From Venturia oleaginea (taxonomy: Eukaryota; Ascomycota; Dothideomycetes; Venturiales; Venturiaceae), in assembly GCA_013176395.1 (NCBI GenBank), contig JABMLP010000050.1, forward strand, positions 1 to 54,017: a stretch of DNA of 54,017 nt. Direction: 5' to 3'. Shown here in pieces: positions 11,428-21,280 of the stretch. The translations under genes and the position numbers were made by a program. Each line of letters opens with the position of its first letter. Position 1 is the first letter of the stretch. Under the pieces are notes generated by a model that ran no database searches, was not told the origin of the DNA, and was given only the letters and a program-made list of their open reading frames with translations.

Positions 11428-11588
11428 ATTGCTGTGAGGTGAAGGAAGAAGGAGAGATTGGGGTGGAAGTTGTTTATATATTAACGGCGCGTTACCAGGG
11501 CGGACTGAAAATTGCTGTGAAGTGAAGGAGGGAGGAGAGATTGCGGTGGAAGTTGTTTATTTATTAACGGCGCGTTACCAGGGCGCGC
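11428..11588. repeat. 83-bp direct tandem duplication
   Basis: ATTGCTGTGAGGTGAAGG at 11428 is repeated as ATTGCTGTGAAGTGAAGG at 11511. Each is followed by GGTGGAAGTTGTTTAT and TTAACGGCGCGTTACCAGGG; the period is 83 bp with a few differences. The stretch 11210-11980 holds no gene I can support. Confidence 0.75.
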
Positions 11589-12906
11589 CATGTCCGTTAC
11601 CACGCCCTCACCTGGACTCGCAATGTTTGGTCCTCACGATGCTTGGCATATTGGATCCTGGCGTTGTAAAAATCCTGGACCCTGGATTTACAACAACAAT
11701 GGCCAACTCGGAATCTGGACAATACCGGACCCGGAACAGAGAATTGGGAGCATCAGGACCGGAGGGTGTCTTATACTGACCACAGTATAGATGACTCGGG
11801 TAGTGAACGGGGGGGCATAGTTCGACGGCGCCGGTCCATGGACGGGGCGCGGTCTGGAAAGTGACGAAAGGCCTTTTTATCCCAGAGAGTTGGGTTTTTG
11901 CAATTGTAGTAGATAGAGATTGTGGGCACACGGCACATACGCTTTTATATACCACGTAAAATCCGATTATTATTATTATTAACGTATTCCACCACCGAGC
12001 CGGCTACTTTTCCTTGGCACGACCAGCTCATGTTACAACTCTTCAATTTTATCGCTATCAACAATAGATTCCAAGTCTGTCGTGCTACTATCTGATTCGG
12101 AGGATATCTCGATATCCTTTTTACACGTTCGCGCATTGTGCCCAGTCGCGCCGCAGTTCCCACAGCGCCTTTGAGTTGGTTGGGCTGTTTCTTGATCACC
12201 ACTACTAGGAGTATTCTTTGATCTCTGAGGCGCAACAGACGCCACAGCAGCTACCCGCGCTGCTGCAGTCCCATACTCTATAGTACCACCTTGCTAGATC
12301 CGCTTCCTTTTACGCGATTTTCGCTTCGTCATTACTGCCAATTGCTCTTCAAGCTCGTGGTTTCGTGCAATAAGTAGAGCGTTCTGGTGTAGCATTAATT
12401 CAGCGCCTTTAGCAAGCTGTGAAAAGCCTGCCTGCGCAATAACTGGTGACCGAGTAAAAGACTCACTTACGAGCTTGGATTGAAATCCAAATTCTTGAGT
12501 ATTGCTTGGAGTCATCGACTGCCACGGCGTCTCCTGTGGTGGGGGTGCTGGTGGGGTACGTAGCCGTACTTCAAGGCGATCCAAAACTACCTGCTCGTTA
12601 ATAGGGACTAGCCCTACTGCCTCAAAGACCTTTCGACAATTCTCTTCCGTGAATACGTCGAAAAACGCGTCTTTGAAGGCAGGGAGAAAGCCTTCCTTAT
12701 TGATATGGTAGACGCATCGGCGTGCCAAGTCCCGGACGCGTTGGGAGTACTTGCGCTTCAATGGCGGGAAACAGACCACGTCAAGAGGCTGGAGTATATG
12801 AGACGATTGCGTGGCATATAGAGGGTTAGGATCTTGTTTTCGAGGCAGTAGTCCTTGAAATCCTGGTTGAGATGGCTCTCATAGCCGTCCAAAATGAGTA
12901 GCCTAT

Positions 12907-14144
12907 CCCTTTGGAGGCGGGGGTTGGGCACTTACTTTTTACCACAATATACCTCGTACTTGCACCACAACCCCGCCGTCAATTAAGCTCAAATAATGCT
13001 ATAACTTTATAGGCTTGCTAAGAAAGGTACAATAATGCTCTAATTAATTAACTACATCGATAGCATCAGGGTGGTTGCTCCAACAATCCCCATTCTTGCA
13101 AAGTGATACTTTGCACACGTCACACCCATATAAAGTACGTGGTGTACGTACTCTCCTTCCTTTGAATGTAGTGTCTGGTATTGTACGAATACTCTGGGCA
13201 CTTAATTCAATAGATACACGCCTCGGTTTTCGTGGTACAACCTCCCTACCAGCTTCTTGACAAGCCTTACAATACCCCCCTTTTCCTGGAAGTCGAAGAT
13301 GCCTATGTTCTTGTATATCTACTGCCTGCTCACGGAGGACTGTACGTGTAGGAGGGTAAGGCCGTGGGTTCGTAGAGGACGAGGAGGAGCGTCCAAGAAG
13401 GCCGTCAGTTAGGTCTGCAAGGAAGCGACGGTGCGGAGAGCGTTAAATCTGGCCTGGCTCACCGTAGATCGATTGTTTGTAGCAATTGCAGGCAACGGTA
13501 TCAATCAGGAAGTGCCAGAGAGGCTTCCAAGTCTAGTGGTGACGTCGCTGGCTCGTATAGTAGGCTCTAAGTTGATCTGCAATGTCAACGCCGTTCATGT
13601 AGTGGTTGTATTGATCGATAAATACTCCAGCATGCACCTCTCTCTGCCTCCTGATGTAGGCCAAAGGTTAGGGTGACTCCGATACACGCGTATATCTCCT
13701 CCCTTGTACACGGAATCCACCTCTTCTTGTGGCCCTTCAGATCCTCCTCTTGCGATGGATTCAGCTCAGCATTTCGGTTTGTATACGTGGTAATCTCTTC
13801 GACGACGGCCTCAGGTAGAAAGAGGTCAAATAGCTGCAAAGGATCTGCCCTATCGACGCTGGGAGGAAGGTTTGAGTGGCGAGAACCTTGGGAGCGGCTG
13901 GGGCTTTGGGATAGGCTACTTTGGGCGATGCACCTTGGGAGCAGGTGGAACAAGATCAATATCATTCGAGAACTTAGCAGGCATGCCTGCAAGCAAGTGG
14001 TTGAGATGAAATTTGTGTGTTTATTGATTCACTACATAACTTGCCACATTGGTGTTGCAGTTGCCAAGGCAAGGCGTTCTGAGATATTCTACGTACGTGC
14101 TGTAGTATTCAGAATTAAAAGTTAGTGCTCCCGCCTCCAAAGGG
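12907..14144 (-). mobile_element. piggyBac-like element, internally deleted, nested in Fot1-like copy 1
   Basis: Comparison with the uninterrupted Fot1-like copies at 19058 and 45366 defines the insert exactly. Its ends are inverted repeats: CCCTTTGGAGGCGGG at 12907 and CCCGCCTCCAAAGGG ending 14144, with further similarity inward (GCACTTACTTTT versus AAAAGTTAGTGC). The flanks share AT (or TA if one more base is placed in the TIR). No TTAA duplication, the piggyBac hallmark, is visible. The internal gene nevertheless encodes piggyBac family motifs. Confidence 0.8.
13044..13992 (-). pseudogene. piggyBac-type transposase (DDE_Tnp_1_7) with the catalytic middle deleted
   Basis: The N-terminal block LFLPEAVVEEITTYTNRNA and RWIPCTREEIYACIGVTL is typical of the piggyBac amino region. 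It then jumps to DQYNHYMNGVDIADQLRAYY, the conserved block following the catalytic core, and ends with a cysteine-rich tail (CDVCKVSLCKNGDCW) before a stop at 13044. The catalytic aspartates between the two blocks are missing, and stops interrupt the distal half (after SQRRHH and after YGEPGQI). The copy therefore cannot be autonomous. Confidence 0.8.
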
Positions 14145-15036
14145 ATACCCCCCACCTGCCGCGCCTTTGTATACGCGTCAAAATGCTTCAACCACCCAAG
14201 ACCAAGCGCGTTTTTTGTCCAGCCGTTCTCAGAGACCGAGAGCTTCCAATTCCGTGGTATATCTGCCTCCTCATACCACGCAGAGATGTGAACGCGTTCT
14301 TTATAGATAATAAATGGCGGGGTCGCATACCCAGCTGCGCAGAAGCTCTGAATAACCGTAACCCATTCGCGATCGCCCGGCTGGATGAGTTCAGGCCTTG
14401 CACGTCTTTCAGAGGCTGTAACGACCTTCATTGACCCAATAACGCCCATCTGGAAGCCAATCTCGTCAAAGTTGTGCGTATCCTCGTCGTGGACGCCGTA
14501 CTTGGCTTTAGTATCTGCAACTAGCTTGAACCACGCGCCAATTACTTCTGGATCTTCCTGTAGTATCCTCTGCCTATCCTTTGCTCGATTGAAGGCTATT
14601 TTGAGCTCATCTGAGCGCGTTACGAAACTCTCAGTCCAGTTTTTGCCTAATGGCTCTCCACCGCGTATACCCAGTAGTCTATCCGCCATATCTGCCACCT
14701 CATACAGCCGTGGTGCGAATCCTCGCGAATCGAGAGCGAGGATATATCGAATAATCGTTTGCTCTTCTATCGTAGTGAGCTTATGAGAGTTTGGGCGAGT
14801 TTGAGATCGAGAGGTGATTCCGCGGAGCTGATCAGAGAGCCTTTGGTGTTTAGCGTTAAAGACTGTAGCAGCGCGCCGTAGGCTTTGAAATTGGCCAGAG
14901 GTATAAGCCTGAAGAGCGAGATCATTTCTACATCCTTCTTGAACGGCTATCGCATTGCGTTGTTGAGACATTACGTGTTAAAGAGGATAAGGGCTGTGCC
15001 AAGGAAAAGTGGCCGGCTCGGTGGTGGAATACGTTA

Positions 15037-15370
15037 TATCTATATTATAACTCTAGTAAGCCACGCATTCCCCCCGTTTGGGGGAAAACGAGACGGGTTA
15101 TTATAGATTCTATAACCCGCCCCAAACCATCTCCCCCCGATCCGTTAACGGGGCGGGTTTAGAACCCCAAAACCCGCCCCAATCCGTCCCGTTGGGGACC
15201 CTACTCTTTATATCTCATAAAGAACCTCCTACCAAAAGTCCCCAGAGCAATCCAGCCCTACCAATCCCTCTATTACCCTTCCCAAAATCCTCGCCATATC
15301 CTCATCCTCCAATTCACCCTTCCCAAAATCCTCGCCATAAACTCTATCCTCCACGCCCATCACATCGAAA
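15037..15370. other. GC-rich intergenic with repeated AACCCGCCCC motifs
   Basis: AACCCGCCCC occurs at 15114-15123 and 15171-15180, and its reverse complement GGGGCGGGTT at 15150-15159. GGGTTATTATAG/ATTCTATAACCC forms a short hairpin near 15096-15118. It may be a worn terminal-inverted-repeat element. No gene is seen. Confidence 0.35.
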
Positions 15371-16162
15371 ATGAAGCCCAATTACACAATCCAACCCTGG
15401 TACATAGCAGACGCACCCGCCCTAGCAACAATAACAATCTCCGCCTTCTGGACAGACCCGATCTGGTCCGCCATCTGGCCCGGAAAAACAAAAGAATACC
15501 TCATAAAACAGAGTACAAGAAGAATGCCCTTCCACCTCCTCACAGATTGCACACACCGGCGACACACCGGCGACATCAGAAAGTCGTTGATTCAAACACG
15601 GGACGTGTGGTTGGGTATGCGCGGTGGACTTTACCCCGATTGCGAGATGGAGATGTTCATGTGGAGGGTTTATGGGTTTCGGGACTGGTTCCTGGTGTTA
15701 GTGCGGAAGAGGGGAAGAAGGTTGAGAGGGAGTTTGGTGAGGCAAATTATGGGTATGATGGTACTTTTGATGTACTCGATGAGCCGGTTGGGGAGATAAT
15801 GGCGGGGATTGTGGGGGGAGGTTACTAGTAAGTTTTCCATGATGAAGAAAGATGTAATGCTCTTTTTTTCTCGAGGATTGGGTTGATGGGATGTAGTTCT
15901 TGATATCTTGGCTGTGCATCCTGATTACTGGCGGAGGGGGATCGGTAAGTTGTTGCTTGAGAGTGGGATTGAGGAGATTGAGGGGATGGATGGGGTGGGG
16001 GTTGATGTTTTTGTTCAGACGAAGGGGGCTGGGCTGAGGGTTTATGAGAAGGTGGGGTTTGAGCTTGTGGATTCGATTGTGCAGGATGCGTCGGTTTGGG
16101 GGTTAAAGAGGATTACGGAGCTTTCTTTTTGGTTAGAAAGACTAGGAGCAAGTAGTAAGTGA
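15371..16162 (+). pseudogene. GNAT-family N-acetyltransferase, frameshifted
   Basis: The start matches fungal GNAT proteins (IADAPALATITISAFWTDPI). The frame is lost at about 15552 because the 11-mer ACACACCGGCG is duplicated in tandem; the downstream family sequence (SNTGRVVGYARWTLP) continues in the shifted frame. The acetyl-CoA-binding block lies at 15908 onward (LAVHPDYWRRGIGKLLLESG, VYEKVGFELV). Between them, 15829 to about 15896 looks like an intron (GTAAGT ... GATGTAG), but the phases do not join cleanly, suggesting a second lesion. The ancestral role was probably acetylation of a small molecule; the substrate is unknown. Confidence 0.75.
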
Positions 16163-16595
16163 GGAAGTGTAGGAGGCTGAATAATGAAGGCGCCGAAGAT
16201 GTTGAGATAGATGGCGGGATGCGAGGCAGAAGTCGACGGTTCAGTGAGGTGCAGTAGAGTGCATAAGCGGCAAGCAAGGCGTCAGAAGTCTCGTTTTATG
16301 TATTCTCCGTGTCAATAAATAGCATAGTAACTATTGACATTAATTTGCTCGTTGATGATATTCTTCAGACGAAGCTGGCCGTCATACGGATCCCCATTTC
16401 CCCATGGATCCTCTCAACGCTTTCCCGCCAGCCACCTACGACCCCCCTGGACAGCAGACTCCACCGACAAACGATTGTTGCACCTCCACCCACCAAACAG
16501 CACTATCCTTACAATCCACCACGACGTGTCCCGCTCCCATGCCCACCAACATGCCGCGCGCCTGAGCTGGACCTGAGCACCCATATCGAGACACT

Positions 16596-18500
16596 ATGGC
16601 TTCGCTATCACCACCCACTCCCGACCATGTCAGCCGCATCGCGAACCACCATATGGGCGTTCGCCGCGTCAATACCCTCCCGTCCAGATTGAACAGTCCG
16701 TCTCCGAGGTCCACTCCCAGTGCTGGTCCATCACCAGATAGTGTAGAGACTTTATTTATACACGCCGGGACAAAGGTTGTATCCTTCACTGTACAAGCAA
16801 TCTCGATTACGAGGCCCGGATCGAGCGCCGGGCGACGACATGCCCAAGATGTTGCCGAGGGCACACTGGCATGGGACTCTCCGAGCGAGAGGACTATGGC
16901 TGCCGGTATATTCCATGTACTCGATACATGCCTTGTTCTTCACTAACATGACTATCTAGGCCCTCTAAGAATCTATCGCGTCCCCAGTTCCGGTGTCTCA
17001 TTTCTCAATTCCGGATCCTTACTACACCCCATCTTACCGAGGTCACAATGCTGGTGTGTCGACGACAAATCGACTTTCGTCCTACGCGTAAGAGAGGGAA
17101 ATTTCTATCGCATCGAGCTCCCATTCGAGACGGACGAAGAGAGGAGCAAGGTCGAGGAGTTTAGGTCTGTGCTTGCTGCTGTCCTGCTATTCGAGCGTAC
17201 GCCTTCTCCATTTCGACGAGGATATGTAGAGGAGGAAGCAAGACCACAGACACCCGTGAGAAGATTGTCGCTCGTGGAACAACCAAAGGCCAAGAAGTGG
17301 CGGCTTAACAAAGTGTGGGAGCCTGAAGATGTATCGCAAAAGGACAACCCATCTCCGACTACCCAGGGGCACTTACTGTCCCCGTGGCATGGGAAGAGGC
17401 GAGCACTCAGTTCAAGCGGGAGCAGCCGGAGTGGCGAGTCTACTGGGGATGAGGATACAATCACAGATGCCAGCGTGCAAGAGGAGGACGAGAACGAAGC
17501 ATCAGAAGCACAGGTCAATCATCGAGCAACATCACCAAATCTTCTCCCGTTCCCAGTGCGAGTGCGACCGATGCATCGATCAGCAACAGCACCTCCGCCT
17601 CTCGGGCTCGGTACACCCTCTCCATCCTCGTCGACACCTCTTCTCAACAGAAGAAACACCCGAGATACGGATACCCAGAGCATTGCCTCCAGCGGCCGCG
17701 ACTCTTTCTTCTCCATGGACGGAAGCCCGTCGAAGGGAGACTTGCAAGAATCGCCACAAGAATCCATCTCAAATCCTACCTTTTCCATGCTTAAGGAACG
17801 CACACACCAACGACAAATTTCCGAGATCACAGTAGTTCCCGACACGCCTACACCACTCTCCGCACATTCTCTCGACCCTCCCCGCAATCCTTCCCATTCC
17901 ACGACTCCTACGTTGACTGACGACACCGATTCGAATTCTTCTGACCATGACACATTATTCCAAAGCGCGCCAACACCACCAGATACCCTTCGTCTTCGTC
18001 GACTGCCGAGGAGTCTCTCCTCCGCATCCGCTTCTTCTTCCACAATCGCCCTTGAGCCCTTGAGCTCGCCAAAGTTATTCTCCACCCCTCGGCAGCCCAA
18101 CAAGGCACAGCTCATTTCTACAGCATTGGTACAAAAAGCATACTCCCTTATCGTCAGCCCACCCGTTCACCTCGTGCACGTAATGCTCGAAATCGCCGCG
18201 CGAATAATGCGAGGAGTGAGGTGGGATTCATCGAGTGTTCTTGGAGAAAGAGTTGACAAAGTTCCCGGCGGCTGGATCGACGATGACGAGTGGTCCGGCG
18301 ACGAGAGCGAAGAAGAGGATGATTTTGGCTTCCTCATTAGTAATCCGAGACGAGGCAGTGATGTTTCGCAGCGTAGTCGACATTCGAGAGCTAGCTTTAC
18401 TAGTAGTCCGAGGAGAGGTATTGCTATGAAAAGCATTCGCTCGCCCAGGACTGATGCTAGTCCTGTAAGTTTGAGGAGTTCGGGCAGTAGTGTTGATTGA
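16596..18500 (+). CDS. INP1: Inp1-type peroxisome inheritance protein
   Basis: Two exons, 16596-16905 and 16960-18500, across a 54-bp intron (GTATAT ... CACTAAC ... TCTAG), give 616 aa. The join creates ERTMAAGPLRIYRVPSSGVS, followed by HPILPRSQCWCVDDKSTFVL and YRIELPFETDEERSKV. This is the conserved Inp1 domain (about residues 95-210). The rest is low-complexity, rich in Ser, Pro and Arg, with acidic patches (GDESEEEDDFGF), as usual for filamentous-fungal Inp1. In yeast Inp1 anchors peroxisomes to the cell cortex so that a share stays in the mother cell. The start could lie further upstream, since another frame is open from about 16405. Confidence 0.85.
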
Positions 18501-19055
18501 ACCGAACCGTATGTACGCTGGCTGGGATGTGTTTGTACAAAAATTATTGTACAAGATGATGCAAATTTCGCCCTATGTGGTGGGTCGGCGTTTTTGATGT
18601 GAACATGTATGGATGCTAGGATTTTGTTAGCATATAGTCTTTTTGGGATGGGAATAAGTAGTTCACCAATGGCGCTTTTGACCTTGCGGTGGCTGGGCGT
18701 GCTCTCGCGATTTGTTCGACGACGAAGGAGAGTTTGGGTGTATCTATTCTGTAGATTTTCTTCTCAAGCCGTATATCACTAGAAATCTTGAAAGATTATT
18801 CTGGATCGGAGATTATCAGACGTCCGTTCTTCATAGTCGTGGTCTGCTTGTTATCCCCGCGTTGTCTTTGTCTTATATATCGGATGCAGTACCCCCAACC
18901 CAACCGTACTATCTTCTTCGTCCCTATATTCCAATACAAAGTAGTAGCAAGGCTTCATATTTATTTATCGATCACGCCGGTAAGATCTCGTTGACGCTCT
19001 TGAAGATAAGAAATACTATCGGGATGGGTACGTAGATGAGAAGAATGGGTATGTA
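18501..19055. other. Intergenic region after INP1
   Basis: Contains an inverted repeat TTGTACAAAAATTATTGTACAA at about 18530-18551, close after the INP1 stop, which could form a hairpin in the 3' untranslated region. Nothing else is supported. Confidence 0.35.
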
Positions 19056-19057
19056 TA

Positions 19058-20906
19058 ACGTATTCCACCATCAAGCGGGTCAACCCATCGAGCGGGTCAA
19101 AAAGGCTTGGCACGACCAACTTATGTTACGACTCTTCAATTTAATCGCTATCAACAATAGATTCTAAGTCCGTCGTGCTGCTATCTGATTCAGAAGATAT
19201 CTTGATATCTTTTTTACAAGTTCGCGCATTATGCCCAGCTGCGCCGCAGTTCCCACAGCGCCGTTGAATTGGTCGGGCTGTTTCTTGACCACCACTACCA
19301 CGAGCCTTCTTTGATCCCTGAGGCGCTATAGACGCCTCTGCAGCTACCTGCGCTGCTGCAGTCCCATACTCAATAGTACCACCTTGCTGGATCCACTTCC
19401 TTTTGCGCGATTTTCGGTTCGTTGTCACTGCTAATTGCTCTTCAAGCTCGCGGTTACGCGCAACAAGCAGAGCGTTTTGGTGTAGCATCAATTCAGCGTC
19501 CTTAACAAGCTGGGAAAAGCCTGCCTGCGCAGTAACTGGTGACCGAGTAAAAGACTCGCTTACGAGCTTGGATTGGGATCCAAATTCATAAGTATTACTT
19601 GGAGTCTTGGACTGCCACGGCGTTTCTGGGAGATGGGTTTCTGGCGGGGTTCGTAGCCGTACTTCAAGGCGATCCAACACCACCTGCACGTCGATAGGGA
19701 CTAGCCCTACTGCCTCAAAAGCCTTTTGACAGTTCTCTTTCATAAACACGTCGAAAAACGCGTCTTTGAAGGCAGGGAGAAAGCCTTCCTTGTTGATATG
19801 GTACACGCGTCGGCGTGCCAAGTCCCGGACGCGTTGGGAGTACTGGCGCTTCAACGGCGAGAAGCAGACCACGTCAAGGGGCTGGAGTATATGCGACGAG
19901 TGCGATGGCATGCAGAGGGTTATAATCTTGTTTTCGAGACAGTAGTCCTTGAAATCCTGGCTGAGATGGCTCTCATGGCCGTCCAAAATAAGCAGCCTGT
20001 ATACCCCCACCTGCCGCGTCTTTGTATACGCGTTAAAGTGCTTCAACCACTCAAGACCAAGCGCATTATTTGTCCAGCCGTTCTCAGAGACCGAGAGCTT
20101 CCAATTCCGTGGTATATCTGCCTCCTCATACCACGCAGAGATATGAACGCGTCCTTTGTAGATAATGAATGGCGGGGTCGCATACCCGGCGGCGCAGATG
20201 CTCTGGATAACTGTAACCCACTCGCGATCGCCTGGCTGGATTAAATTAGGCCGTGTACGTCTTTCAGAAGCTGTGACGACCTTCATTGTCCCAATAACGC
20301 CCATCTGGAAGCCAATCTCGTCAAAGTTGTGCGTATCCTCGTCGTGGATACCGTACTTTGCCTTGGTGTCTGTAACGAGCTTGAACCACGCGCCAATAAT
20401 CTCTGGATCTTCCTGTAGTATCCTCTGCCTATCCTTAGCTCGATTGAAGGCCATCTTGAGCTCATCTGAGCTCGTTATGAACCTCTCAACCCAGTTTTTC
20501 CCTACTGGCTCTCCACCGCGTACACCCAGTAGTTTATCCGCCATATCTGCTACCTCACACAGCCGGGGCGCGAATCCTCGCGAATCGAGGTCGAGGATGT
20601 ATTGGAAAATTGTCTGCTCTTCAGTCGTAGTGAGCTTGTGTCGGGCGTTGCGAGTATCTAGGCGATACGTAATTCCGTTATATCGCCTAGTTAATGTTGA
20701 AGGAGGTATATCAAACGCCTCAGCAGCGCGCCGGAGGCTTCGGAATTGGTGGGTATTGTAGGCAGAAAGGGCAAGCTGGATTCTGCCTTCTCTGTTAGAT
20801 GATTGCGCGTTTTGTTGTTGAGACATACTGTGTTGATAAGGGAGCAGCTGGTCTTGGCATAAACTGACCCGCTCGATGGGTTGACCCACTCGATGGTGGA
20901 ATACGT
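19058..20906 (-). mobile_element. Fot1/pogo-like DNA transposon, copy 2, apparently complete
   Basis: 1849 bp flanked by TA (19056-19057 and 20907-20908). TIRs start ACGTATTCCACCATC, and the right end reads GATGGTGGAATACGT. Inside each TIR a 16-bp box occurs twice in tandem (cores CGAGCGGGTCA and CGAGTGGGTCA); the same box is found at both ends but not in the other copies. One uninterrupted transposase frame fills the element, so this is the only copy here that could still supply transposase. Confidence 0.92.
19141..20826 (-). CDS. Fot1/pogo-like transposase with C-terminal CCHC knuckle, intact
   Basis: 561 aa from MSQQQNAQ; an upstream in-frame ATG at 20889 lies inside the TIR and is less likely. 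Domains in order: psq-type HTH (about 12-50, SLRRAAEAFDIPPSTLTRRY); CENP-B/Tc5 HTH (about 60-120, HKLTTTEEQTIFQYILDLD ... GKNWVERF); DDE_1 nuclease with NFDEIGFQMG, LLILDGHESHLS and SSHILQPLDVVCFSPLK carrying the three acidic residues; then a coiled segment (LHQNALLVARNRELEEQL), a basic patch (RKSRKRK) likely for nuclear entry, and a knuckle CGNCGAAGHNARTC. It would cut and paste the element at TA sites. The zinc knuckle at the C-terminus is uncommon for a DNA transposase. Confidence 0.93.
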   Translation of the reverse strand: MSQQQNAQSSNREGRIQLALSAYNTHQFRSLRRAAEAFDIPPSTLTRRYNGITYRLDTRNARHKLTTTEEQTIFQYILDLDSRGFAPRLCEVADMADKLLGVRGGEPVGKNWVERFITSSDELKMAFNRAKDRQRILQEDPEIIGAWFKLVTDTKAKYGIHDEDTHNFDEIGFQMGVIGTMKVVTASERRTRPNLIQPGDREWVTVIQSICAAGYATPPFIIYKGRVHISAWYEEADIPRNWKLSVSENGWTNNALGLEWLKHFNAYTKTRQVGVYRLLILDGHESHLSQDFKDYCLENKIITLCMPSHSSHILQPLDVVCFSPLKRQYSQRVRDLARRRVYHINKEGFLPAFKDAFFDVFMKENCQKAFEAVGLVPIDVQVVLDRLEVRLRTPPETHLPETPWQSKTPSNTYEFGSQSKLVSESFTRSPVTAQAGFSQLVKDAELMLHQNALLVARNRELEEQLAVTTNRKSRKRKWIQQGGTIEYGTAAAQVAAEASIAPQGSKKARGSGGQETARPIQRRCGNCGAAGHNARTCKKDIKISSESDSSTTDLESIVDSD

Positions 20907-21280
20907 TAGTATCTACCTACCTTGTTGAATACTGTCTTTTTAAGAGTTATGTTGATTGCTGAAGTTGGTGTAGGGGGATCTTATTTACTGACTGACGATT
21001 GTTTGAAAGTGACATGTTTGAGGGAGTTTGAGGGAGGGATGGGGATGGGATGATGGACTGTATGTTTGGCAATTCGTCGGGAAGTGAACGGAATTCATCG
21101 TCCTCTGCCGGGGTCTCGCGAGCTTCTTGAATGGATTCGTATGGACGAAGGCGAGGAGTTAATGTCCTCGTTGTACCATTTCACTTCGAAAATCTTCAAC
21201 AATACCCCGAAAAATTGTTCTTCTCAGAAGACTGAGATGCAACGTCTTTATTCACAAACTCATCATCTTCAATCAAAAGC

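Larger units (their letters stand above)
12033..14971 (-). pseudogene. Fot1-like transposase, copy 1, split by a piggyBac-like insertion
   Basis: The N-terminal part (14971 to 14145) has a psq-type helix-turn-helix with a distinctive recognition segment (FNAKHQRLSDQLRG). It continues with a CENP-B/Tc5-type HTH and the first catalytic Asp (NFDEIGFQMG), up to KARQVG where the insert begins. The C-terminal part resumes at 12906 with a damaged second catalytic block (LLILDGYESH, His changed to Tyr compared with copy 2), then a one-base deletion near 12807. The distal half ends in a frame with CGNCGATGHNARTC, a CCHC knuckle. A stop at 12294-12296 separates the knuckle part. Clearly inactive. Confidence 0.88.
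11982..15034 (-). mobile_element. Fot1/pogo-like DNA transposon, copy 1 (contains a nested element)
   Basis: Bounded by inverted repeats starting ACGTATTCCACCACC on the left and ending GGTGGTGGAATACGT on the right, flanked by TA (11980-11981 and 15035-15036). Without the 1238-bp insert at 12907-14144 it would be about 1.8 kb. The internal TIR box reads CCACCGAGCCGGC at both ends and differs from the box of the other copies. The transposase lies on the minus strand. Confidence 0.9.

Noticed and set aside
20827..20889. Upstream ATG of the intact Fot1-like transposase
   Set aside because: The extra 21 residues are encoded by the TIR itself. The other copies begin with the MSQQ equivalent at the inner position.
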